This document shows, piece by piece, positions 29,525-37,746 of a stretch of DNA of 64,000 bases. The DNA lies in NCBI RefSeq assembly GCF_042310355.1, contig NZ_JBHJMR010000001.1, positions 310,001 to 374,000 on the forward strand, in the 5' to 3' direction. A model generated the notes under the pieces. That model had not been told where the DNA came from, ran no database searches, and saw nothing but the letters and a program-made list of their open reading frames with translations. A program made the position numbers and the translations under genes. The number at the start of each line of letters is the position of its first letter. Positions within the stretch are counted from its first letter, which is position 1. This DNA comes from Wenzhouxiangella sp042310355 (lineage in GTDB: Bacteria; Pseudomonadota; Gammaproteobacteria; Xanthomonadales; Wenzhouxiangellaceae).

Positions 29525-30748
29525 ATGCCCCGCCTGCCCAGAGTTTCCCTGACCATTGCGCTACTTCTCGCGGCCTTCTCCGCGTCCGCCGCGAAGTTCC
29601 AGGAGCTCGATAGCCCTGCGGCCGCCGGCAGCCTGGCGCCTTCGATCGCGACCCTGGCCGACGGGCGGCTTGTCCTGACCTGGCTCGAGCCCTTCGAGGG
29701 AGGTCATGCCTTGAAGTTTTCCCTGCTGGACGATGGCGGCTTTGGGCCTGCGAAGACCATCGCCCGGGGCGAGGACTGGTTCGCGAACTGGGCGGATACG
29801 CCCGGGCTGTTCGTCCTGCCCGGCGGGGACTGGGTGGCTCACTGGCTGGTCAAGTCCGGCCCGTCGATCTATGCCTACGACGTGACCCTGGCGCGATCAA
29901 CGGACCACGGCGCGAGCTGGAGCGACCCGATCGCTCCGCACCGCGACGGCACGCCCACCGAGCACGGCTTTGTCAGCTATTTCGCCGCTTCGGATCATGC
30001 CGTCGGCGTGGTCTGGCTCGATGGGCGCAGGATGCACACCGAGCCGGAAGGCGAGGGCGCCATGACCCTGCGAACGGCCGTGCTGGAGCGTGACCAGAGC
30101 GTCTCCGAGCGCGAATTGCTCGACGAGCGAGTCTGCGACTGCTGTCAGACTGCATCGGCTCGAACGGCGAACGGCCCCATCGTGGTTTATCGCGGCCGCA
30201 GCCGCGACGAGATTCGCGATCACTTCGTCGTGCGGCGAACCGCCGACGGCTGGAGCGAGCCCGCGCTCGTTCACGAGGACAACTGGCGCATCGGCGGCTG
30301 TCCGGTCAACGGCCCCGCGATCATCGCCGACGGCGAGCGCGTGGCGGTGGCCTGGTTCACCATGGCCGATGGCGCGCCGCGGGTTCAGCTCGCGATCTCG
30401 CGCGACAGCGGAAAGTCGTTCGAGCGGATCGACACGCTGGGTGAGGGCACCGCCCTGGGGCGCGTCGACCTGGCCCTGTCGGAGCGCGGCTTCGTGCTGT
30501 CCTGGGTCGATCGCGCCGGCCCGGCGGGTGTAGTGGAACTGGTCGATTACGGCTGGCAGGGTCGGCGGCTGGGCGCGGCGGCGATCGAGGGGCTGGATGC
30601 CGGTCGTGCGAGCGGCTTTCCGCGGCTCGGGGTTCTGCACGGCTGCCGTCCGGTGATCGCCTGGACGGGGCGCGACAACGATGTGCAGCGCGTGCGCGTG
30701 GCGCGCATCGATGCGGACCGGGGCTGTGAAAGCGATTTCGGCAGTTGA
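29525..30748 (+). CDS. secreted sialidase/neuraminidase-fold (BNR-like) protein
   Basis: 407 residues with a signal peptide (about 1-22, ending SASA). Repeated Asp-box-like elements are visible (RSTDHGASWSDP, ISRDSGKSFERI) and many WxxR/Asp-rich blades, fitting a six-bladed propeller. An unusual CDCCQTAS motif near residue 205 and single cysteines in GGCPVNGPA and HGCRPVIAW could form disulfides or bind a metal. Catalytic sialidase residues were not confirmed, so enzymatic activity is uncertain. No operon partner is seen. Confidence 0.65.
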   Translation: MPRLPRVSLTIALLLAAFSASAAKFQELDSPAAAGSLAPSIATLADGRLVLTWLEPFEGGHALKFSLLDDGGFGPAKTIARGEDWFANWADTPGLFVLPGGDWVAHWLVKSGPSIYAYDVTLARSTDHGASWSDPIAPHRDGTPTEHGFVSYFAASDHAVGVVWLDGRRMHTEPEGEGAMTLRTAVLERDQSVSERELLDERVCDCCQTASARTANGPIVVYRGRSRDEIRDHFVVRRTADGWSEPALVHEDNWRIGGCPVNGPAIIADGERVAVAWFTMADGAPRVQLAISRDSGKSFERIDTLGEGTALGRVDLALSERGFVLSWVDRAGPAGVVELVDYGWQGRRLGAAAIEGLDAGRASGFPRLGVLHGCRPVIAWTGRDNDVQRVRVARIDADRGCESDFGS

Positions 30749-30790
30749 CCGGTTGGGCGGGAGTCCGTAATATTGATCGGCTTGGAATAT

Positions 30791-30867
30791 CGGGGTGTAG
30801 CGCAGCCTGGTAGCGCAACTGCTTTGGGAGCAGTAGGTCACAGGTTCGAATCCTGTCACCCCGACCA
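30791..30867 (+). tRNA. tRNA-Pro(TGG)
   Basis: 77 bases with CCA; acceptor CGGGGTG/CACCCCG with discriminator A; anticodon loop TTTGGGA (UGG, codons CCN). First of four closely spaced tRNA genes. Confidence 0.97.
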
Positions 30868-30903
30868 AGTCGCATCGTGGGAACGGTCCGGCAGGCGACT
30901 TCA

Positions 30904-30980
30904 GCGCCCGTAGCTCAACCGGATAGAGCATCGGCCTTCTAAGCCGAGGGTTGCAGGTTCGAGTCCTGCCGGGCGCGCCA
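30904..30980 (+). tRNA. tRNA-Arg(TCT)
   Basis: 77 bases with CCA; acceptor GCGCCCG/CGGGCGC, discriminator G; anticodon loop CTTCTAA (UCU, codons AGA/AGG). Confidence 0.97.
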
Positions 30981-31045
30981 ACCCGTCGCTTTACGGGTTA
31001 TAATGGCGGTTTCGCGACCGCGAGTCGCCATAAAATTTGTTCAAT

Positions 31046-31122
31046 GGTGGGCGTAGCTCAGTTGGTAGAGCACTGGATTGTGGCTCCAGAGGTCGCGGGT
31101 TCAAACCCCGTCGCTCACCCCA
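31046..31122 (+). tRNA. tRNA-His(GTG)
   Basis: Acceptor GTGGGCG/CGCTCAC with an encoded G at position -1 (31046) opposite C73, the tRNA-His identity element; anticodon loop TTGTGGC (GUG); CCA encoded. Confidence 0.97.
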
Positions 31123-31127
31123 TCAGA

Positions 31128-31203
<76 letters not shown>

Positions 31204-31211
31204 TTTCTGTG

Positions 31212-31234
31212 GCCGGCCGGGTTCACCGGCCGGC
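31212..31234 (+). terminator. hairpin ending the tRNA cluster
   Basis: Perfect 9-bp GC stem GCCGGCCGG/CCGGCCGGC with loop GTTCA right after tRNA-Lys; no T-run, so possibly a processing or rho-dependent end rather than an intrinsic terminator. Confidence 0.5.
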
Positions 31235-31273
31235 TCCATTCAATACTGACCGACACTTCATAAAGACACGAAT

Positions 31274-32554
31274 ATGCAGGTATCCGTTGAAAAGACCGGC
31301 GATCTGGAACGGCGAATGACCGTCCAGGTGCCCGGCGACAGCATCGACAGCAAGGTTTCCGGCCGTCTCGACGAGCTGCGCCGGCAGGTGCGGCTGAAGG
31401 GCTTTCGGCCCGGGCGCGTGCCCATGAACATCATCCGGAAGCGATACGGCGAGCAGGTGCGCGACGAGATTCTGCAGGAAGTGATGCAGTCGAGCCTGCA
31501 GGAGGCCATCGGCGAGCAGGAAATGCGTGTCGCCGGTGTCAATCGGATAGAACCCAAGCCGCGTGAAGGCGAGGGCGACTTCGAGTTCACCGCCGAGCTG
31601 GAAGTGTTTCCGGAGATGCCGGAAATCGAGGTCGGCGACCTCGAAATCGAACGGCCGGAGGTCGAGATCGCGGAAGCCGACGTCGACAACATGATCGACA
31701 CCCTGCGCGAGCAGCGCCGCAGCTGGAAGGAAGTCAGCCGCGGTGCCGAAGACGGCGACCGCGTCCGCCTCGGTTACGTCGCCGAGCTCGACGGAGAGCA
31801 GATTCCCGATGTCGGCGAGCACGAGATCGCTCCGGTCATCGGCCAGCTGTCGTCCTTCCCGGAGCTGGAGGAGCTGCTGCGCGGCGCCAGCGCCGGCGAC
31901 GAGAAGGAGACCGAGCTGACCTTCCCCGAGTCCTATCGCCATGCCAGCCTGGCGGGCAAGACCGCCCCGGTAAAGCTGCGCGTCAAGGCCGTGGAAGAGT
32001 CCGAGATGCCGGAGGTTGACGAGGCCTTTGCCGAGAGCTTCGGTGTCGAAGGCGGGGTCGACCAGCTGCGCGCGGATGTCAAGAAGAACCTGGAGCGCGA
32101 AATGCGCCAGGCCGTGACCAGTCGGGTCAAGCAGGCCGTGACCGACGGGCTGGCCGCGCGCTATGGCGACCTTGGTCTGCCGGCCAGCGCGGTCAACCAG
32201 GAGATCCGGCAGATGCAGGAGCAGATGCAGCAGCAGACCGGGCAGCAGCCGCCGGCGGCGGATCAGTTCCGGGAAGGCGCACAAAAGCGCGTTCGCCTGG
32301 GCCTGCTGCTGGCCGAAGTGGCGCGCCAGCACGATATTTCGGTCGATCCCGGTCGCGTCCAGTCCAAGATCGAGGAGCTGGCCGAGACTTACGACCAGCC
32401 CGAGCAGGTCATCGAGCTGTATCGCTCGGAGGCGCGCCTGATGGACCAGGTCGAGAACATGGTGCTCGAAGAGCAGGTGATCGACTGGGTGCTTGAAAAT
32501 GCCAAGGTCAGCAACAAGACCATGACATTCAACGAACTGATGGGGCAGGGATGA
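31274..32554 (+). CDS. tig: trigger factor (ribosome-associated chaperone, peptidyl-prolyl isomerase)
   Basis: 426 residues. The ribosome-docking motif is GFRPGRVPMNIIRKRYG, followed by the FKBP-like isomerase domain (about 150-240; GDRVRLGYVAELDGE) and the helical chaperone domain. Binds ribosomal protein uL23 and shields nascent chains. Its stop overlaps the clpP start by 4 bases; tig-clpP-clpX-lon is the classic proteobacterial order. Confidence 0.97.
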   Translation: MQVSVEKTGDLERRMTVQVPGDSIDSKVSGRLDELRRQVRLKGFRPGRVPMNIIRKRYGEQVRDEILQEVMQSSLQEAIGEQEMRVAGVNRIEPKPREGEGDFEFTAELEVFPEMPEIEVGDLEIERPEVEIAEADVDNMIDTLREQRRSWKEVSRGAEDGDRVRLGYVAELDGEQIPDVGEHEIAPVIGQLSSFPELEELLRGASAGDEKETELTFPESYRHASLAGKTAPVKLRVKAVEESEMPEVDEAFAESFGVEGGVDQLRADVKKNLEREMRQAVTSRVKQAVTDGLAARYGDLGLPASAVNQEIRQMQEQMQQQTGQQPPAADQFREGAQKRVRLGLLLAEVARQHDISVDPGRVQSKIEELAETYDQPEQVIELYRSEARLMDQVENMVLEEQVIDWVLENAKVSNKTMTFNELMGQG

Positions 32555-33156
32555 ACGAGAAAGCGCTCAATCTGGTGCCGATGGTCGTCGAGCAGTCCGC
32601 TCGCGGCGAACGGGCCTACGACATCTATTCGCGCCTGCTCAAGGAGCGGGTCATCTTCATCGTCGGGCCGATCGAGGACTACTCGGCCAACCTGATCGTG
32701 GCGCAGCTGCTCTACCTCGAGTCGGAGAATCCCGACAAGGACATCAATATCTACATCAACTCGCCCGGCGGGTCGGTGACGGCCGGTATGGCGATTTACG
32801 ACACGATGCAGTTCGTCAAGCCCGATGTGGCGACGATGTGCATCGGCCAGGCCGCCAGCATGGGCGCGCTGCTGCTGGCCGCCGGCGCGCAGGGCAAGCG
32901 CTATGCGCTGCCGCATTCGAGGGTGATGATCCACCAGCCGCTCGGCGGCTACCAGGGTCAGGCGTCGGATATCGACATCCACGCCCGCGAGATACTCAAG
33001 ATGAAGGACACGCTCAACCGTATCCTGGTCAAGCACACCGGGCAGGACATGGAAACGATCGAGCGCGACACCGACCGCGACAAGTTCATGTCGGCCGAGG
33101 ATGCGCGTGAATACGGGCTGGTCGACGACGTCCTCAGCGACCGCCACTCACAGTAA
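32551..33156 (+). CDS. clpP: ATP-dependent Clp protease proteolytic subunit
   Basis: 201 residues. Catalytic Ser lies in GQAASMGALLLAAG and His in HSRVMIHQPLGGYQGQA, with the Asp further downstream. Forms the tetradecameric barrel fed by ClpX/ClpA. The start codon overlaps the tig stop (ATGA). Ends 60 bases before clpX. Confidence 0.97.
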   Translation: MNEKALNLVPMVVEQSARGERAYDIYSRLLKERVIFIVGPIEDYSANLIVAQLLYLESENPDKDINIYINSPGGSVTAGMAIYDTMQFVKPDVATMCIGQAASMGALLLAAGAQGKRYALPHSRVMIHQPLGGYQGQASDIDIHAREILKMKDTLNRILVKHTGQDMETIERDTDRDKFMSAEDAREYGLVDDVLSDRHSQ

Positions 33157-33216
33157 CCGAAGGCATTTTCGGTTAAACTCGGGTTCTATGAGTAGAATCA
33201 GGAAGATGTACGGACC

Positions 33217-34476
33217 ATGAGCGAATCCCCCAGCGACGGCAAGATTCTCTACTGCTCGTTCTGCGGAAAGAGCCAGCACGAAGTGCGCAAGCTGATAGCT
33301 GGTCCCAGCGTCTACATCTGTGACGAGTGCGTCGAGCTTTGCAACGACATCATTCGCGAGGAGCTCGAAGGTGCCGGTGAGGCCGAGCGCGAGGAGTTGC
33401 CGACGCCGCACGAGATTCACGGCTTTCTCGACAATTATGTCATCGGCCAGCAGCCGGCCAAGAAAGTGCTCTCGGTGGCCGTCTACAACCACTACAAGCG
33501 CCTCGAGTCCTACAAGCACCGCGACGATGTCGAGCTGGCCAAGTCCAATATCCTGCTGATCGGTCCGACCGGTTCGGGCAAGACCCTGCTGGCCGAGACC
33601 CTGGCGCGCATGCTCAACGTGCCGTTCACCATTGCCGACGCCACGACGCTCACCGAGGCCGGTTACGTCGGCGAGGATGTCGAGAACATCATCCAGAAGC
33701 TGCTGCAGAAATGCGACTACGACGTCGAGAAGGCGCAGCAGGGGATCGTCTATATCGACGAGATCGACAAGATTTCCAAGAAGGCCGAGAATCCTTCGAT
33801 CACGCGCGACGTGTCGGGCGAGGGCGTTCAGCAGGCCCTGCTCAAGCTCATCGAGGGCACCATGGCTTCGGTTCCGCCGCAGGGCGGGCGCAAGCATCCG
33901 CAGCAGGAATTCCTGCAGGTCGACACGCGCAACATCCTGTTCATCGTCGGCGGCGCATTCGCCGGCCTCGACAAGGTCATTCAGGAACGTTCCCAGTCGG
34001 CGGGCATCGGCTTCAGGGCCGAAGTTCGCAACCCCGAGACCGAGGACGTCTCCCGGATTCTCATGGGCGTCGAGCCCGAGGACCTGATTCGGTACGGCCT
34101 GATTCCCGAGTTTGTCGGCCGGCTTCCGGTCGTGGCCACGCTCACCGAGCTCGACGAGGAGGCGCTGGTTCGCATTCTCACCGAGCCGAAGAACGCGGTG
34201 GTCAAGCAGTTCTACAAGCTGTTCGAGATGGATAATTGCGAGCTGGAAGTTCGCACCGACGCCTTGCACGCCATTGCCCGCAAGGCGATGGCTCGCAAGA
34301 CCGGCGCGCGCGGGCTTCGCACCATCATCGAGAACGTGCTGCTGGACGTGATGTACGACCTGCCTTCGACCGAGAACGTGTCCAAGGTCGTCATCGACGA
34401 AGCCGTGATCAACGGCGAGTCCGCTCCCTACCTCATCTACGAGAACCAGCCCCAGCGCGCCGGCGCCGAATCCTGA
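33217..34476 (+). CDS. clpX: ATP-dependent Clp protease ATPase subunit ClpX
   Basis: 419 residues. The N-terminal zinc domain has CSFCGK and CDECVELC; the AAA+ module carries Walker A GPTGSGKT, the pore-loop GYVGEDVE and the IGF loop region. Unfolds tagged substrates for ClpP. Upstream spacing of 60 bases includes its own ribosome-binding region. Confidence 0.97.
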   Translation: MSESPSDGKILYCSFCGKSQHEVRKLIAGPSVYICDECVELCNDIIREELEGAGEAEREELPTPHEIHGFLDNYVIGQQPAKKVLSVAVYNHYKRLESYKHRDDVELAKSNILLIGPTGSGKTLLAETLARMLNVPFTIADATTLTEAGYVGEDVENIIQKLLQKCDYDVEKAQQGIVYIDEIDKISKKAENPSITRDVSGEGVQQALLKLIEGTMASVPPQGGRKHPQQEFLQVDTRNILFIVGGAFAGLDKVIQERSQSAGIGFRAEVRNPETEDVSRILMGVEPEDLIRYGLIPEFVGRLPVVATLTELDEEALVRILTEPKNAVVKQFYKLFEMDNCELEVRTDALHAIARKAMARKTGARGLRTIIENVLLDVMYDLPSTENVSKVVIDEAVINGESAPYLIYENQPQRAGAES

Positions 34477-34518
34477 GGGGTTCGCGAAGGCCCGGTGCCC
34501 TCACACGGCTCCGCGCGG

Positions 34519-34547
34519 GTTGAATCGGCCCGCTGCTGGGCCAATAT
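34519..34547 (+). promoter_or_regulatory. sigma32-like heat-shock promoter candidate of lon
   Basis: GTTGAA (consensus CTTGAA) and GCCAATAT (consensus CCCCATNT, 6 of 8) are separated by 15 bases in the clpX-lon spacer, about 60 bases before the lon start. lon is a heat-shock gene in many proteobacteria. Confidence 0.4.
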
Positions 34548-34609
34548 CTGATTGCAGTTCACACCAAGCCTGACGGGCCACCCGGTCCGCGGCGAATCCA
34601 GAGAGATCA

Positions 34610-37027
34610 ATGGCCGACGATAAAGTCAGCAAAACCAATCCGCCCCGCCAGCCCGTGCCGGTTCTCAGCCTGCGCGATGTGGTGGTGTATCCGCATATGG
34701 TCATTCCGCTGTTCGTGGGCCGTGACCGTTCCGTTCGTGCGCTCGAGGAGTGCATGAATGTCGACAAGCAGATTCTGCTCGTCACCCAGAAGAACCCGGA
34801 GGTCGAGGAGCCGGGGCCGGAGGATCTGTTCGGTTGCGGCACCATGGCAACGGTGCTTCAGATGCTGCGCCTGCCCGACGGCACCACCAAGGTGCTGGTC
34901 GAGGGCGGACAGCGCGTGCAGGTCGACGAACTCGAGGATGGCGAGGAGTACCTGGCTGCCCGTTTCACCGAGCTGGGTGGCGACGAGTCCGAGGATCCGC
35001 GCGCCCTGGAAGTGACCACCCGAAGCCTGACCAACCTGTTCGAGCAGTACGTCAAGCTCAGCCGCAAGGTGCCGCCGGAGCTGATGACGACCCTGTCGGG
35101 CATCGAGGACCCCAGCCGCCTGTCCGACACCATCGCCGCGCACCTGGCGGTGCGTATCGAAGACAAGCAGCGCGTACTCGAGATCGCGCCGGTTTCCGAT
35201 CGCATGGAGTTCCTGATGGGGCTCGTCGAGGGCGAAATCGACGTCCTCAAGCTGGAAAAGCGCATCCGCGGTCGCGTCAAGAACCAGATGGAAAAGAGCC
35301 AGCGCGAGTACTACCTCAACGAGCAGATGAAGGCCATCCAGAAAGAGCTGGGGGATCTGGACGAGTCGGGCAACGACCTGGGTGATCTCGAAGCCAAGAT
35401 CGAGAAGTCCGGCATGCCGTCCGAGGCGCTGGAGAAGGCGCGAACCGAGTTCAACAAGCTGAAGATGATGTCACCCATGTCGGCGGAAGCCACGGTGGTG
35501 CGCAACTATCTCGACTGGATGCTGATGCTGCCGTGGAAGAAACGCAGCAAGATCAGCCACGATATCAAGGGTGCCTCGGAGATCCTGGAAGCGGATCATT
35601 TCGGTCTGGAGCGCGTCAAGGATCGCATTCTCGAATACCTGGCCGTGCAGAAGCGGGTCAAGAAACTCAAGGGCCCGATTCTTTGCCTCGTCGGTCCGCC
35701 GGGTGTGGGCAAGACCTCGCTCGGTCGCTCGATTGCCCGGGCCACGGGCCGCAAGTTCATTCGCATGAGCCTGGGCGGTGTGCGTGACGAAGCCGAGATC
35801 CGCGGTCATCGCCGCACCTACATCGGTTCGCTGCCGGGTCGCGTGCTCCAGAGCCTGAGCAAGGTGGGGACACGCAACCCGCTGTTCATGCTCGACGAAC
35901 TCGACAAGATGTCGATGGACTTCCGCGGCGACCCGTCTTCGGCGCTGCTCGAGGTGCTCGATCCGGAGCAGAACAACTCGTTCTCGGATCACTACCTGGA
36001 AGTCGACTTCGACCTGTCGGAAGTGATGTTCGTGGCCACGGCCAATTCGCTCAATATTCCGGCGCCCTTGCTCGACCGCATGGAGATCATCCGGATTCCG
36101 GGCTACACGGAAGACGAGAAGCTCAACATCGCCATGCGCTACCTGCTGCCCAAGCAGCTCGAGCAGCACGGGCTCAAGAACGGCGAGCTGCAGCTCAGCG
36201 AAGGCGCGGTGACCGACATGATCCGCCATTACACGCGCGAGGCCGGCGTGCGAAGCCTCGAGCGCGAGATTGCCAAGGTCTGCCGCAAGGTGGTCAAGGA
36301 ACTGAGTCTCGACGACAAGCTCGAGAAGCGACACGTCACGGTCAAGAACCTGGACCGGTACCTCGGCGTGCGTCGCTACCGCTATGGCCGGGCCGAGGAG
36401 CAGAACGAAATCGGCCAGGTGACCGGGCTGGCCTGGACCGAGGTTGGCGGCGAGCTGCTGCAGATCGAGGCGACGGTGGTCCCCGGCAAGGGCAAGCTGA
36501 CGCACACCGGCAAGCTCGGCGACGTGATGAAGGAGTCCGTTCAGGCGGCGCTCTCGGTGGTCCGATCGCGCGCAACCGCCCTGGGCATCCCCGAGGATTT
36601 CTACCAGAATCGCGACCTGCACGTTCACGTCCCCGAGGGCGCGACGCCCAAGGACGGACCGAGCGCCGGCATCGCCATGGTCACCGCGCTTGTCTCGGTG
36701 CTGTGCGGTGTGCCGGTTCGCGCCGATGTCGCCATGACGGGTGAGATCACTCTCCGGGGCAAGGTTCTGCCGATCGGCGGGCTCAAGGAGAAGCTGCTTG
36801 CGGCGTTGCGCGGCGGCATCCGCATGGTGCTCATCCCGGAGGAGAACAGGAAGGATCTCGACGAAATTCCCGAGCGCATCAAGAAGGATCTCGACATCCG
36901 GCCGGTCAAGTGGATCGACGAAGTGCTGGAGCTAGCCCTGGCGGGTTTGCCGCCGGTTGAGGAAGCCGACGAAAAAGAGACGGCTTCCGGTGGTCGTGAA
37001 ACGACGACGGGCGTTCGCGCGCACTGA
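34610..37027 (+). CDS. lon: ATP-dependent protease Lon
   Basis: 805 residues, LonA type. N-terminal substrate-binding domain (PVLSLRDVVVYPHMVIPLFVGR), AAA+ Walker A GPPGVGKTS, and the Ser-Lys dyad in PKDGPSAGIAM plus a downstream lysine (GGLKEKLLAA). Degrades misfolded and regulatory proteins. Terminated by a strong hairpin at 37039; hupB follows. Confidence 0.97.
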   Translation: MADDKVSKTNPPRQPVPVLSLRDVVVYPHMVIPLFVGRDRSVRALEECMNVDKQILLVTQKNPEVEEPGPEDLFGCGTMATVLQMLRLPDGTTKVLVEGGQRVQVDELEDGEEYLAARFTELGGDESEDPRALEVTTRSLTNLFEQYVKLSRKVPPELMTTLSGIEDPSRLSDTIAAHLAVRIEDKQRVLEIAPVSDRMEFLMGLVEGEIDVLKLEKRIRGRVKNQMEKSQREYYLNEQMKAIQKELGDLDESGNDLGDLEAKIEKSGMPSEALEKARTEFNKLKMMSPMSAEATVVRNYLDWMLMLPWKKRSKISHDIKGASEILEADHFGLERVKDRILEYLAVQKRVKKLKGPILCLVGPPGVGKTSLGRSIARATGRKFIRMSLGGVRDEAEIRGHRRTYIGSLPGRVLQSLSKVGTRNPLFMLDELDKMSMDFRGDPSSALLEVLDPEQNNSFSDHYLEVDFDLSEVMFVATANSLNIPAPLLDRMEIIRIPGYTEDEKLNIAMRYLLPKQLEQHGLKNGELQLSEGAVTDMIRHYTREAGVRSLEREIAKVCRKVVKELSLDDKLEKRHVTVKNLDRYLGVRRYRYGRAEEQNEIGQVTGLAWTEVGGELLQIEATVVPGKGKLTHTGKLGDVMKESVQAALSVVRSRATALGIPEDFYQNRDLHVHVPEGATPKDGPSAGIAMVTALVSVLCGVPVRADVAMTGEITLRGKVLPIGGLKEKLLAALRGGIRMVLIPEENRKDLDEIPERIKKDLDIRPVKWIDEVLELALAGLPPVEEADEKETASGGRETTTGVRAH

Positions 37028-37038
37028 TGGAAGGCCGG

Positions 37039-37072
37039 AAAGGCCCGTAAAACGGCCTTTTCGGCGTTTTTT
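37039..37072 (+). terminator. rho-independent terminator of lon
   Basis: Stem AAAGGCC/GGCCTTT with an 8-base loop, followed shortly by a run of six T residues. Confidence 0.8.
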
Positions 37073-37225
37073 CTCGCCACTCCTATTGATGCACGGGGTT
37101 CGGTGATATACCATCGATGGCCAACAGACGGTCGGTTGCTGCCCATGGGGGACATCGCACGCAGCAGTGCGGGGACTGGCCGCTGCCACCCACAATGAAC
37201 AGATAATGTCTGGAGCGACAGAAAT

Positions 37226-37498
37226 ATGAATAAATCTGAATTGATCGACAGCATTGCTGATGGCGCCGGCCTGTCCAAGGCGGACGCACAGCGCGCCCTG
37301 GATTCCACCATCGAGTCCATTACCAAGACGCTGAAGAAGGGAGACACGGTGTCGCTGGTTGGATTCGGCACCTTCTCCGTCAAGAAGCGCGCCGCTCGCA
37401 CGGGCCGTAACCCGGCCACCGGCGAGACGATCAAGATCAAGGCCTCGAAAACTCCTTCATTCAAGGCTGGTAAAGGCTTCAAAGACGCGATAAAATAA
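37226..37498 (+). CDS. hupB: nucleoid-associated protein HU-beta
   Basis: 90 residues, MNKSELIDSIADGAGLSKADAQ at the N-terminus and the DNA-binding arm ARTGRNPATGETIKI with the proline that intercalates DNA. Its own spacer of 200 bases after lon suggests a separate promoter. tRNA-Val begins 15 bases after the stop. Confidence 0.97.
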   Translation: MNKSELIDSIADGAGLSKADAQRALDSTIESITKTLKKGDTVSLVGFGTFSVKKRAARTGRNPATGETIKIKASKTPSFKAGKGFKDAIK

Positions 37499-37512
37499 CG
37501 GGCTTGTGCCCG

Positions 37513-37588
37513 GGGTGCTTAGCTCAGCTGGGAGAGCATCGCCCTTACAAGGCGAGGGTCGGAGGTTCGAGCCCTCCAGCACCCACCA
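37513..37588 (+). tRNA. tRNA-Val(TAC)
   Basis: 76 bases with CCA; acceptor GGGTGCT/AGCACCC, discriminator A; anticodon loop CTTACAA (UAC). Confidence 0.97.
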
Positions 37589-37594
37589 GGATTA

Positions 37595-37671
37595 GGAGTG
37601 GTAGTTCAGTTGGTTAGAATACCGGCCTGTCACGCCGGGGGTCGCGGGTTCGAGTCCCGTCCACTCCGCCA
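37595..37671 (+). tRNA. tRNA-Asp(GTC)
   Basis: 77 bases with CCA; acceptor GGAGTGG/CCACTCC, discriminator G; anticodon loop CTGTCAC (GUC). Confidence 0.97.
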
Positions 37672-37678
37672 CTAATCT

Positions 37679-37703
37679 ACAGGGCGCCCGACGGGCGCCC
37701 TGT
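37679..37703 (+). terminator. hairpin after tRNA-Asp
   Basis: Perfect 11-bp stem ACAGGGCGCCC/GGGCGCCCTGT with a 3-base loop, followed by a weak T-rich stretch. Confidence 0.65.
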
Positions 37704-37746
37704 TCATTTCTGACAACTGAAACTACAACCGGGGTCTTCAAGGATC